Source: Hevea brasiliensis (Eukaryota; Streptophyta; Magnoliopsida; Malpighiales; Euphorbiaceae). Taken from it: a DNA stretch of 64,000 nucleotides. The translations under genes and the position numbers were made by a program. How positions within the stretch are numbered: position 1 is the stretch's first letter; every line of letters begins with the position of its first letter. Positions 23,120-34,210 of this stretch are shown piece after piece. The notes under the pieces are model-generated. The model did not search any database, was not told the DNA's origin, and saw only the letters and a program-made list of their open reading frames with translations. Location: assembly GCF_030052815.1 (NCBI RefSeq), contig NC_079510.1:50248725-50312724 (forward strand), in the 5' to 3' direction.

Positions 23120-24435
23120 ATGGGGAGAGTACCGTGTTGTGACAAAAATGGGCTAAAGAAAGGACCTTGGACCCCTGAGGAGGATCAGAAACTGATTGAT
23201 TATATCCAGAAACATGGATATGGAAACTGGAGAACACTTCCAAAGAATGCTGGTATGTGATGATTCCTTAATTTCTACTGTGCTATTTGTTTTGTATTGT
23301 TCGATAACTGATCATTTTATGGACTTTTTTATTGATGGGTTTTCCTGTTCTTTTATTTTATTATTTGCGTAGGGCTGCAAAGGTGTGGAAAGAGTTGCCG
23401 TCTTCGTTGGACTAACTATCTGCGACCCGATATCAAGAGAGGTCGATTTTCTTTTGAAGAGGAGGAGACAATAATTCAGCTACATGGTATATTGGGAAAC
23501 AAGTAAGCTTTCTAATTTTATTATATTACATCTTCTTTGAAAATGTTTTTATATGATTTAAAGGAGTTATTGAATAATTGTTTATTATTATTATTATTGA
23601 TAATAGGTGGTCTGCCATAGCCTCTCGCTTGCCCGGAAGAACAGATAACGAAATAAAGAACTACTGGAACACCCACATTAGGAAAAGACTTCTCCGAATG
23701 GGAATTGATCCTGTGACTCATAGTCCAAGACTTGATCTTCTTGACATCTCTTCAATCTTAGGCTCATCCCTCTACAACTCCTCCCAAATGAACATTTCAA
23801 GGCTGCTCGGGGTCCAGCCCATGGTTAACCGCGAACTTCTCCGGTTAGCCACATCTATCATATCATCTCAACGTCAAAATCAGAACTTTGTTTCCCAAAA
23901 TGGTCAAGAAAATCAGCTGTGTAATCTCTCAGCCCAAAACCAATATCACCCAATAGTCCAAGCTAGCGAATTTCAAAGCCAAGTTCCAGAAATGCCTACT
24001 TGCACCACATTGACAACTCCATTTGTTCCGTTTTCAAATGAAACACAACTCATGGACCCAAGCATCACCGACTTGAGTTCTCAAGATTCTCAACTGAATC
24101 ACCAGGAATGGCAAAGTGATACTGGAATGGCTTCTAATTTAGCAGACTATATGACCACTGTACCAAGTTACAACGACTATTATGGGTCTGATCAAACGGC
24201 TATTATGGACCCATCATCTGAGACCACTTCAACTTTCATTTCCAATAACGGCAACCAACAAAATTTCAGTTTCGCATCAGTTTTGTCGACGCCTTCTTCG
24301 AGTTCAACACCATTGAATTCAAATTCAACGTATATCAATGGAAGTAGCAGCACTGAAGATGAGAGGGAAAGCTATTGCAGCAACATGTTGAAATTTGAAA
24401 TCCCAGATAGTTTGGATGTTAGTAACTTCATGTAA
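23120..24435 (+). CDS. R2R3-MYB transcription factor, subgroup 11 (MYB102/MYB74/MYB49/MYB41 type)
   Basis: Three exons (23120-23252, 23373-23502, 23607-24435; GT/AG, in phase) encode 363 residues. ATG in ACCATGG context. The R2 repeat has W17, W37, W57; R3 has F70, W89, W108, the normal plant R2R3 pattern, with intron positions typical of the family. Right after R3 comes [20 protein letters not shown] and [15 protein letters not shown], diagnostic of subgroup 11 (and shared in part with subgroups 9/10). The C-terminus ([20 protein letters not shown], then DVSNFM) matches MYB102/MYB74 closely. Members are nuclear DNA-binding regulators of ABA, osmotic, wound, cutin and suberin responses. No bHLH-interaction motif is seen in R3. 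Orthology to one named member cannot be fixed without a tree. Confidence 0.93.
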
Positions 24436-26485
24436 TTTGTTCAAAATGAAACTGAGAGAAAAGTTCTTTTTTCTTTTTGGTCCATCCAAATTTTCTGGGC
24501 TATGGATTTGGTGTGTTGGTACGTGTAAAATCGACTAGTAATTAATTTATTTTAATTTTCTTTAGCTTATTTACTGTATCAACAAGCAAGATCCTATCCC
24601 TCTCTTTTTCAACTTAAATCAATGGAAATTTCCATGATGAGCAACACAAAAATAATTTTTTTATATCTAATATATTTTCACACGTAAATTAAATATTCAC
24701 TGAATTTTACTATATACAAAAGCATAATTAATTAAATAACACATGGATGACCTCTGTGTTTTTTTGCCCAATAATAATATCCCAAGTATCATATAAAAAA
24801 TTAGTTTCTTCATTTGTACAGGAAGTTAGCTTCTTTTTGGCCTTCTTTAAATTGGGAAATGATTTATCTATAGTAAAAATCCAACTGCAAACATAAAATC
24901 AAACACTAGTGACCATTTTCTTTATTAAAAGCCTACGCTATCATACGAAAGCTAGTAAGATATTGTTTCAGAGATCCCGACAGACAGTCAAACTCCGGCG
25001 ATTTTCCCGGCGACAAAAGTCGGGGCACGTGAGGCTAACACGTTTACGTGCCACCTGTGGCGTACTGTCTTTTCATATACTAATGAAGTAATGCTTTGCA
25101 TGGGGATTATTATGGCAATGAGAGACTTTGACCAAAAAAAGAGCATGTACGTGTCCCAATACTAACGGTGAATTGCAGAAACCAGAATAGAGGCTTTTTG
25201 CTTTATTGAAACCCATGGCGCGTCTCTTGTGCCGTTTTTGTCACTTTATTATCCTCTCACCATTAATAGCTTTCCAGTATCAAGACCAGAGACCTAACGT
25301 AGTAATTGCCTCATCTTCAGGGTGAAACGTGGATTCAATAATAGAGAGATGGGTCATGGCTCTCACTTTTATGGGTTCTTGGGGTGGTTGACCCTGTGAG
25401 AGTAATGGCGGAGGGGAGGACTCTTATCCAGTTTGAACTTTGGATTAAGAAGTGATTACATGGCAATGGAAGATTGTTTCTTGTCGTATTTGGGTTGGTG
25501 AAAGATTTTGTGGAATGTTTATTTTGTAATAGATTTAAATTATGGAAATTTTAATTTTTTTAAAAAAATTTTAAAATATTAAAAAATGAATTTTAATCAA
25601 GTGAGAATGGTGGGTTTTTAATTATTGAGAAGAAAATATACATTGTTTAAGTGAAATTTAAATCGAAGTCAAAAGTTGAATCTCACTCGCATAAATTAAT
25701 TGATGGATTTCTTCGAATAAGTTTAATAGCAGTGATTACAAATCAATCTAGATAGTCATTGAGTTAATGTAGTTTTTATTTAGAGGAGAAAAGGGATTTC
25801 ATTGATAAGCCAACTTAGCATTAAAGAAAACGAAAGGGGTGATTTCAATGATCATTGGAAACTTTGCTTTTTTAAGTATTTGTTTGATAGCTAATTTTTT
25901 AGAGTAATGACAGGTTAATGTTCAGCCTATGATTTTAGTATTCTGCATGTGGGAAAATTTTATTTAGTCTATCTTGATTGTTATATAAACACATGGATTC
26001 ATATATTTTACATATAAATTTTACTATGTTGGAACAGGTCTTATTTACGTTTGAGTGTATACACTCAACAAATAATATTTAGCTAAAATTAATCATGGTA
26101 GGTCTTACACATAAATATTTAATGATAGTTTTTTATTAGTTGGATGTAGATAATTTTTTTTGACATATCATATGTTGAGTTTATAATAGAGCAAGTCTTG
26201 ACATTATATTCTATGTTTAGACATGTGGGAAATTTGTGCCCAATTGGACATATGTACATTAGGCTAGCCTACATATATAGATATCTTGTTTTATTTCCTC
26301 TCTTAATGTCTATTTTTTTTTAAAAAAAGAAAAAAAAGTTTTGAATCAAATTGAAGGATTCAAAATAAACTAAAGGATATAATTATATTTTTACTAATAT
26401 TCTTGTTGTCACCTACTCATTTCACTAGTTAACGATAATTCTAAAATTCTCAGGAAAGATTGCCAATTTCAGTATAGTTTCAATG
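24436..26485. other. Intergenic DNA downstream of the MYB gene
   Basis: 3' UTR of the MYB gene followed by about 2 kb with no supported gene. A G-box-like CACGTG occurs at about 25027-25032, without nearby gene support. Confidence 0.4.
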
Positions 26486-27286
26486 CCAACTGTTGACACT
26501 ATATTTTGGCTGACCTCCAAAGTTAAGGGACTTTAAAATCGACTTCATCATCCGATCTCAGTCGATGTCCTTCGATCATAAATGACTTTTCCGAACTTAC
26601 TGATTGCTCGACCATGGAATAAACTGATCCCATACTTAGTTAATAGTTTTTCGATCTCTTCTTACAAATATTGTGGAACTTCATTTGGCTAATGTCAGGA
26701 TTGGGTTCTAACTTGAATGCCCCAGGTATAAAAGTGAAGTTAAGGTCTCTATCCGGTCTAATGACAATCCCAATCTTTAGAATTCAAATCAATGTCCAAG
26801 CTTTCTAATTCCAATGTTTTAAAGTCTTATCCGGTGCTTGGTCGTGGCTTAGTCCGATCTCAAGCTTATGTATAATGTTTTTCCGATCTTTTATACTTAG
26901 GTTAATGGTTGCTTTTAAGTTTACTATCCAACACATTCAAATCAATTAAGTACTCATACAATTTGGACACTTTCCGATCTCATCAAGAAATTGAACAAAA
27001 AGGACTTCATTGCATTTCAAAATAAAATTTACAAGTCATTCGGCTGAAGGGTCTCCCCCGGCCTATTTTCTAGATACATCATCATTTCTCTCATTCTCTC
27101 TCTCTCCCTCTGGCTCCTCGTCGCTCTCATCTTCGGCCCCTGGGGCGAGCTCATTCATTCAGGAGAAGTCCTCTTCAGGATACCGCTTCCTCAGCTCGGC
27201 CAGAAGGCATTATGGGCATTCACATAAGCCCCGGCCTCCTTTGTGGTGCTCTCCTATTCCTTGGCTTGGAGTTCCTCATCCTTGGC

Positions 27287-28934
27287 TCAGAGTTCTTCCT
27301 CCTTTGCCCGAAGGTCTTCAGCATAACGAGCAAGATCGGCAGACCGACTAGCTCGGGAGTCTTCAAGTTCTCGCTCCATCTCCACTATCCTCTCCTCATA
27401 ATGCCTCATCCGATCTTTTATTCTAGCGATGTAGTCGTTAGCAGAGGAGAGCTGAGCTTGTGCAACTGAGGCATCTTGGACCGCCTTAACGATCTCCTTC
27501 TTCAAGGCGTGGGCTTTTTCTCTGAGTACGTGCTGATTTGCAATGGCCTCTAAGCCTAAGCTCATTATCTGAGCTAAGATGTCATCCATGCTCTCCTCTG
27601 CCAATCGGATTCGATCTTCTTGGAAGCAGATGGAAGCTCCCATGACTTTGGCCAGGCCGAGATTCCCACTTGTAGAGTGGTTCCTTTCCAACGATTGGAT
27701 CAGAAGTTGAGCGCCCCGGGAAAGTGTCCTAACCGTAGGACCCGAAGATTCCCCTTCCACATTGGAAGAGATCGGAGGAGGCGAGGGAGGTGGAAGCTCG
27801 ATTTGCTGAGGAGCAGGAGCGACGATCTCTACCTCAGGGATCTGTTGCTCCTGAGATCGGGGAGGAGAGCTCGACACCTCTACTGATTCACGACGAGGGG
27901 TCTGAGCATCAGCAATAGTGGCCCCCTTCATCGCCCTCACTTTTCTGGAGACCTCTCTCTTTCGCTTGCGGCTCTCCTTGAAAGCATCGCTGCCCGCCAT
28001 ACCTACACAAAGAAGAAGTCAATGAGTTTGCTAAGATTCAGAGACCAAAGATATGGGTAGTACCAGGGCCAAGGTCAGAGAGCTGAAGCTCGTATTCTTC
28101 GTCAGTAATTAGCCACATCATCCAATACTTTAGTTCGGCCATCACCGCGTCTAAGCAAGATAATTTCTGGGTGGACGCCTAAGACTTTAGCTTTTTCACT
28201 ACGGCGTCTTCGTCCTTATTTAAGGCGATCTTCTTTGGGATCGGAGCGACTAGGTGTTGCCAACTCTGTGGGATACCCTCAAAGCCGTTCTGAATCTTGC
28301 TCCTCAAAATAAAGAAACGGTTCTTCCAATTCTTCAACGAAGAAGGGAGATCAGTAAAGAGGGAGCAGTTAGGCTTAGCCTGAAAGAACCAAAACTCATC
28401 ATCCTTCCTTCGGGCGAGCCTATGTAGTTTGGCAAAGGCTTTAGCCATGGGTTCCAGTCCCTTAGCTCGGCAGAGGCCCCGAAAAGCTATTAGAGTCCGC
28501 CAGGAGTTCGGATGCACTTGAGCTATCAAGACGTGGTGGAATTTTAGGACAACCTTGTAAAATTTGTCCAAAGGAAAATGGAGCCTGGCCTTCAGTTGCT
28601 CTTCATACACCATGATGAGATCGCTCTCATCGAAGAAGTGATCGGCCCGATGATCGCCGTGGCATTTGATCAGTTCAAATGAGTCGATCCGCAGATTGTA
28701 CTCCTGACTTATAGATTGAAGATTGGTTTCCCTCAGGACTGAAGGCAATTCATCCACTGGCAGGTTTTCTCTTCTGGAAGATGCCCCTCGCCTCGGTCTG
28801 GCAGTCGGACCAGTAACCGAAATGAGGGCCGTGCTGGTTTGACCACCTGATCTAATTACGTCGCCCTCTTCCAAGGTCCATGAAACATGGACAGAAGGTG
28901 GGCTCGCAGCTCTCTGACCCTTAGCGCCGCTCAT
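27287..28934 (-). pseudogene. Antisense spliced ORF of the LTR unit (PF04195-like plus coiled coil)
   Basis: Exon 1 runs 28934-28064 (ATG at 28934; the frame is open to a single TAG at 28179-28181, then open again). A 61-bp GT/AG intron (28063-28003) follows, then exon 2, 28002-27287, in frame. The N-terminal ~250 residues hold a region with HFPLDKFYKVVLKFH and HPNSWRTLIAFRGLCRAKGL, resembling the plant 'putative gypsy type transposon' domain. Exon 2 is Pro/Ser-rich and then a long coiled coil (about 27600-27290, ending RAKEEEL). Below 27287 an acidic tail continues with stops, so the C-terminus is decayed. A TATAAATAG box lies about 155 bp upstream of the ATG. Known relatives are additional ORFs of Tat-type retrotransposons with unknown role. 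Confidence 0.65.
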
Positions 28935-29087
28935 TTTCAAGAAAACAAAAAAGTTTAACTAAGAAAAGAATCAAAATCTTTACCGGAATGTGATCGGTGC
29001 TGGAAATACTTGAAGAAATGAGAAAATGTTGAGATTGCTAGCAAAGTGTTGAAAGTGACATAAGGGAGCAACTGATTGACCCTCCCC

Positions 29088-29111
29088 CTATTTATACCCG
29101 TCTGAGCATTT
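29088..29111 (-). promoter_or_regulatory. Antisense promoter 1 in the LTR unit: AAATGCTCAG plus TATA
   Basis: On minus, AAATGCTCAG (29111-29102) is followed 5 bp later by TATAAATAG (29096-29088). The spliced antisense ORF starts about 155 bp downstream. The same 10-mer and spacing recur at 30066-30044. Confidence 0.55.
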
Positions 29112-29379
29112 AATACTCACAAAGTCCCAAGCGGCGCATTGGTTAGCAGAATTGGCTAGCTTTCTTGACACGTCCCGGGAAGGTTCCAGAAACACAATAA
29201 TAAAATCGAACAAATGAGAACGGTTAGCTAGGGTTATCGGATTGGGCAAACTTTCAAAGCCACAGATTGGTTAATGACGATTTAGTTAGAGATCAGATCG
29301 GATATATACATTAAAGATCAGAAAATAACTAATGCAATAATTAAATAATAACCTTCAAATAAAATTTCATTTCATTTCC

Positions 29380-29475
29380 AAAAGGTCGGATTACATCAGT
29401 TGGGTGATCTCAAAAGATCGAATTACATCAGTTGGGCGATCTCAAAAGATCAAATTACATTATTTGGGCAATCTT
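29380..29475. repeat. Three tandem copies of a 32-bp unit
   Basis: Unit starts AAAAGATCGAATTACATCAG; copies start at 29380, 29412 and 29444 with a few mismatches. It lies upstream of the first antisense promoter within the LTR unit. Confidence 0.85.
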
Positions 29476-29538
29476 TAAAGATCAACACTATATCTCATCT
29501 AGTAGCGGCCTATGTCAAAGCCTAGTCTTATGGCTGAA

Positions 29539-29952
29539 TCAAGAGATGTGTTTGATCAGAAAGCTGGCCACAAGTATTGGATAGATGTGCAGCTCAGATA
29601 GGATGACTATGACTCTCATAATGGTGAGCAGAGTCATCATCGATGTCATCGACCAGAACCGAGCTGTAGTCGGGACGCCCGATGTGGTGAGGGGCCAAAT
29701 GAACTTCAAGAGGCGGTCACCGACATTAAAATTGAAATTAGCAGTCCTCTCGCCCGAGATCGGTTCACCGATTATATCGGTAGACTGATTTAAGATCGGC
29801 ATGATCGTCACTTTCAATCTTGATCGGTAAATTAGTCTGGATCCCTCACTATCATTGGATATTGTCCTCATGGTTCTCCGATAGCCGGGATCGTAAATTT
29901 TCAGGCGAAGGGCAAAGAAAATAGTCAGAAAAAGATCAAAAGCAATCATCAT
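29539..29952 (-). CDS. Second antisense ORF of the LTR unit, function unknown
   Basis: 137 residues from the ATG at 29952 (an adjacent ATG lies at 29949). It starts with a hydrophobic stretch ([15 protein letters not shown]), like a signal anchor, followed by a basic/polar middle and another hydrophobic stretch near the C-terminus ([17 protein letters not shown]). I do not recognise the family. A minus-strand TATATATA box (30052-30044) preceded by AAATGCTCAG lies about 95 bp upstream, in the same arrangement as the first antisense gene, which supports it being a real element-encoded transcript. Confidence 0.4.
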   Translation of the reverse strand: MMIAFDLFLTIFFALRLKIYDPGYRRTMRTISNDSEGSRLIYRSRLKVTIMPILNQSTDIIGEPISGERTANFNFNVGDRLLKFIWPLTTSGVPTTARFWSMTSMMTLLTIMRVIVILSELHIYPILVASFLIKHIS

Positions 29953-30043
29953 GGTCAGAATTATTACTGGGGGAGCTAGAATGGGAGAAATGGAGAAATG
30001 GAAGGAGGACAAATGAAGTGTGAAGGAACTTTCTCGCTGGTGC

Positions 30044-30066
30044 ATATATATAGGGCCTGAGCATTT
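30044..30066 (-). promoter_or_regulatory. Antisense promoter 2 in the LTR unit: AAATGCTCAG plus TATA
   Basis: On minus, AAATGCTCAG (30066-30057) is followed 4 bp later by a TATATATA box (30052-30044), about 95 bp before the ATG at 29952. It is the twin of the module at 29111-29088. Confidence 0.5.
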
Positions 30067-30697
30067 ATTGCATACAGAAACCGAAGTGAATGCATCGGTA
30101 ACCAAAGAATTAATTGCTTTGACTAAAGCAGATCGGATAAAGAGGAAAAATCTAGAATGGGAGAGATCGGGAAGCGATGAGGGACCCGATATGAGAAAGA
30201 TCGGAAAAGAAGATGATCATAATAGAGAGATCAGAAGGAATAGAGATCGGAAAGCACGAAGAGGATAAAATGACTTCCAATAACTCTCTTCATAATCAGA
30301 GTCGAGTTAGTTAAAGCATTGCAGGTGTGATCAAATCTTCACCGCACGCCTCATTTGCAGAATCGCTCACATTGCTGACAGATGCCAAAACAGTTATGGC
30401 AGTCCTGTACTTCTCAATCTCCACCGTTGATCATACTTGTAAAGACGAACCCGGAGCCTTTGGATCAAAAGCAGACAACGGGTTCAACGCTTTTCATTCC
30501 CAGCACTCGGATCCATCATGTAAGGCAAGATCCTGAGTCGTTGGATCAAGAAGAGAAAGGACAGATATTCTGAATAGGATCCCAGCCGTCCATTTTGATT
30601 CTCTTTAATTCTCAGACATCGGATTATGTCGTTTTGAATCCAAACCCTCCGTCTCCCCAGGAGAGATCCTGACCCTTCATTAGGAGCACCCATTCCC

Positions 30698-30705
30698 TAT
30701 AAATA
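30698..30705 (+). promoter_or_regulatory. Plus-strand TATA box of the LTR
   Basis: TATAAATA preceded by a C-rich stretch and about 2 kb from the LTR's 3' end. Probable retrotransposon promoter. Confidence 0.45.
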
Positions 30706-31692
30706 CCTACATGCAATACTGTAGAGGGGACGGATGAAAAAGGTGATGGTGATTATAGTGGAAAGGCTCTGAAATTTAATTCAGTCTTGCTACTTTGTCA
30801 TTCTAAGCTTTCAAGAAACTTTAGAAACCAGTTTTCTTAAGTATCTTCATCGAAGGAGTTCTGAACCCTGAAATCTCCATTTTCAGTGCCTGTTCATCGC
30901 TCCAAAGGACCATTTTCTTTACTCAGTTTCATTCCCACCTCCCCGATATCGATATATTACTCTCCTCATTCAACTTCATTCTGACCTGTTTCCTGTTACG
31001 TCGGGTAAGTTTTAGTCTTTTGGCCATCGGTTTCCATCTCCACAAGGCTTGTGGATACTAGAGTCAGCTCAACAGCCTCAACCTCCCATAGGTAAGTGTT
31101 TAAACTGTCATTTTGCCAAATGCTCGTGTTTTATTTTATCTGTTTTTATTCTTGAAATTTCCATTATGTTCGATCACATTAAAAATCCCAACGTAGATTA
31201 TTCAGGCCGATAGTTATTTCCTAAGTCTACTTCTTTTATTCACTCGTAAACTTTATTTATTTCTTCTTAGTTTTCATTTCCTTCGAAAGTAGGTGTCCTG
31301 TTAATGGGCAACTAGTAGGTAACTTAAAAGATATTGGTAGAAGTTTCTTAACGTGAAAGTTTTTTTCGAACAAATAAAAATAATAAAAGGTCGAATAGTA
31401 GGTTAGAGAAATAAGTTACAAGGTCGGGCTACGAAACGAGCCCAGGAGATAACATAATAGAGCGGGAATCGAGATGAGATCTGGTCCTAGGCTAGTAACC
31501 AAAAGAGATCGGATATCGCCAGCCAAAGAGTTCTGACAAGGCGATCGCATAGGAGATCAGCGAAAAGTTCGTTCTTGTATCCACCCTCTAGTTATAAGGC
31601 ATCAGTGGGTTAAGAAAAGCTTTGTGCGAGTTTTTGGCTCCTTCAAGCGCCAGAATCCTTAGTCCAAGGTCCTTACGATATGCGATCATAAT

Positions 31693-32210
31693 GAAGACTT
31701 TAAGAGATCGGGGGAGAGTTCTTACCTGATTCTCATTTAAATAAAACATGAAGATCGAAGGAAAGTTCTTATCCGATATCCTTCACTCAAAATTTTAAAC
31801 CGAAGACTTTAAGAGATCAGGGGAGAGTTCTTACCTAATTCTCATTTAAATAAAACATGAAAATCGGAGGAGAGTTCTTATCCGAGATCCTTCACTTAAA
31901 ATTTTAAACCGAAGACTTTAAGAGATCGGAGGAGAGTTCTTATCCGAGATCCTTCACTCAAAATTTTAAATAAAAAACTTTAACAAATCAGGGGAGAGTT
32001 CTTACCTGATTCTCATTTAAATAAAACATGGAAATCGGAGAAGAGTTCTTATCCGAGATCCTCTACTAAAAGACTTTAAACTAAATACTTTAAGAGATCA
32101 AGGGAGAGTTCTTATCCGATTCTCAGCCAAAACCTTAATAAAATATGTGAAGATCGAAAGATAGTTATTATCCAAAATCTTCCGCTTAAACTCTAAAAAC
32201 ATGCCTAGAG
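31693..32210. repeat. Tandem repeats in the R-U5 part of the LTR, ~109-bp higher unit from two ~55-bp subunits
   Basis: Units begin GAAGACTTTAAGAGATC at 31693, 31802 and 31911 (period 109), with further degenerate copies to about 32210. Each has two subunits sharing GGAGAGTTCTTA followed by CCTGATTCTC or TCCGAGATCC. Confidence 0.8.
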
Positions 32211-32683
32211 ATCGGTAGAAACTTCTTATCCGAGCTCTCTTAACAAAATCCAAATTAAAATAACACAACTACAATACACAAGATCACTTTACTCGACACC
32301 TAATCACTAAAGGGTCATCTCATGAACTTATGTTCTTGGGGCAATCCAAAATAAGTGAAATATCAAATATTCCTTTATTTCGCATAAAGGATTAACATCA
32401 TCACTATCCCAACCCTCTAATTATCTTTTTAACTTATGATGAGCATAAAATTAAATCTGTTTACCCTCATTGAGGGACAAGGTGGGGTGCGCCTAACACC
32501 TTCTCCACCCGTATATGGACCCCGAACCTGGAATCTCTGTTTTTCAAAGTGGTGTTTTTTTTTTTTATTTATCTTCACAAATGGTTTTCTTTAATTTCCC
32601 TCAAAATTAAAGTGGCGACTCCTCACTTTTCTCACTTGGTGAGTGTTCGTCTAGCCGACTGCAAAATACCTTGCGACACCAAC

Positions 32684-33801
32684 TCTAATGAAAATGAATT
32701 ATAGAATGTAGCCTATAAATGAGGAAAAAAAAAAAGAAGGAAACTTCAAGAAAATTACATTACTAAATAGGCAAAAGCTAGGGACAGCCAGGGATATACG
32801 TTTGATCCAAAAATGTAACCTCTCAATCATGCATGGAGAATATTAATGTGTGTTCTTACTTCTCAGTCAATAATCTCTGCAAACCATAAATGAAAAAAAA
32901 CCCAAGAACTACTACGTACCATAAATGTCAAAAATTGCCATAAATTTACAAACAAGCTCCTGCACGAGAAGAAAGACTTCTACTCGTACGATTCGAATCT
33001 CCCCATATATCCAGTTACCGGCTGATCACTAGGTCAAAACTCAAAACAACTCCAACTCTCTATGCATGTAAGCACTGCGTCATTCATACGTAAAAAGACT
33101 AAGGAAAACAAAAGAAAGAAAGATAATAATTTTGAGTACAAAAAGGAAATTCGACTTCTGGATATATACACATGATTCAGGTAAATTGTCAAACTCAAAT
33201 TAATAAATGATCAAGACTTTAGATCTTGACGTGTCGAGAAATACAAGATGCAGATATATAATTTATAATAATTTTGTTGTATAATATAATGGATACTGCT
33301 AATACATTATGTATATATATTTGACTAAAAGCCGACCTTTGGAAGGACAGATTTCACTTTCTTGATCGACCGTCCAAAGAAAAAGCTAACGCATTGTTTT
33401 TGATAAGTAAACTCCTTAAAGTGGGTTTATGTCTTCGGCTTGGTATTGTTTTTCTTTGTTTTTACTTGTTTTCTTTCTTTATTTCTGTGTCTTTGAAAGA
33501 AGTCCATTATTGCACTTTCTGAAGAAAAATAAGCACTCCACGGGACTCTTCACAATTTTCTATAGTGGGGCTCTGTCCATTTTGAATAAGTTTTGTCCTT
33601 CTAGAAATATTCTTTAGGTTACAAACAAAGAAAAAAAAAATTTAGATTTGGTCTATTTTTTGTTGCTGTTATAGAAGCAACATATGCGTATTGCTATTCC
33701 TTGAGACTGATGGATTAAAGAGAGAAAAATTAAATTTTTCTTTATAAATTTAAAATATAATATATATAATATATATGATGAAATCTTAAAAAAGTCACAA
33801 T
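32684..33801. other. Intergenic DNA between two transposons
   Basis: About 1.1 kb, AT-rich, no recognisable gene or repeat. Confidence 0.4.
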
Positions 33802-33806
33802 GGATG

Positions 33807-34176
33807 TGTTAGAGTCCAAGTCCAATTGGAATTAGGAAGTATAATTAATTTAGAAAGTATAATTGATTTAGAAAGTTTAGTGAAATTTAAATTATGAAAT
33901 TTAATAATTAGAGTCCTAAAAGGACTAGATTTTAGTGGCTTATATATATGAATAATTGGTTGGCCATTATATGGAATATATGGCAGAGAGCTCACAAAGT
34001 AGAGAGGTGTGTCGAATTTCGTGAGTTTTGTTTGAGTGATTTTGAGGGTGAGAAAAATAATTAGTAGTTATAATTATTTTTCCTTGATAGTGGATTTATT
34101 TGGTGGAGTAGGCTTACGCCGAACCAAATTAAATTTTGTGTTCTTTATTTTATTTGGGTGTGATTTTTTCACAACA
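33807..34176 (+). repeat. 5' LTR of the copia derivative
   Basis: 370 bp, TG...CA, partner at 35573-35927; TATATATA near 33940. Confidence 0.85.
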
Positions 34177-34210
34177 AGTTGTATCAGAGCTGTGATTCGA
34201 TATATCAAAG

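Larger units (their letters stand above)
26491..32678 (+). mobile_element. 6.2-kb Ty3/gypsy-type LTR unit (apparent solo LTR), probably Tat/Ogre-related
   Basis: The unit begins TGTTGACACTATATTTTGG and ends TTGCGACA, and is flanked by a perfect 5-bp duplication CCAAC (26486-26490 and 32679-32683). The left-end sequence is not repeated inside, so I see one very long LTR rather than an LTR-internal-LTR element. No gag, RT or integrase is present. A plus-strand TATAAATA at 30698-30705 could mark the U3/R boundary, leaving about 1.95 kb of R-U5. The U3-like part carries antisense ORFs, one resembling the Pfam 'putative gypsy type transposon' family (PF04195), usually found in Tat-lineage elements. 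GATCGG-containing motifs are scattered through the whole unit. Alternative: a non-autonomous element whose second LTR I failed to see. Confidence 0.8.

Noticed and set aside
29585..30573. Several plus-strand frames rich in Asp/Arg in the LTR unit
   Set aside because: Shadows of the antisense ORF and of GATCGG-rich repeats, not independent genes.
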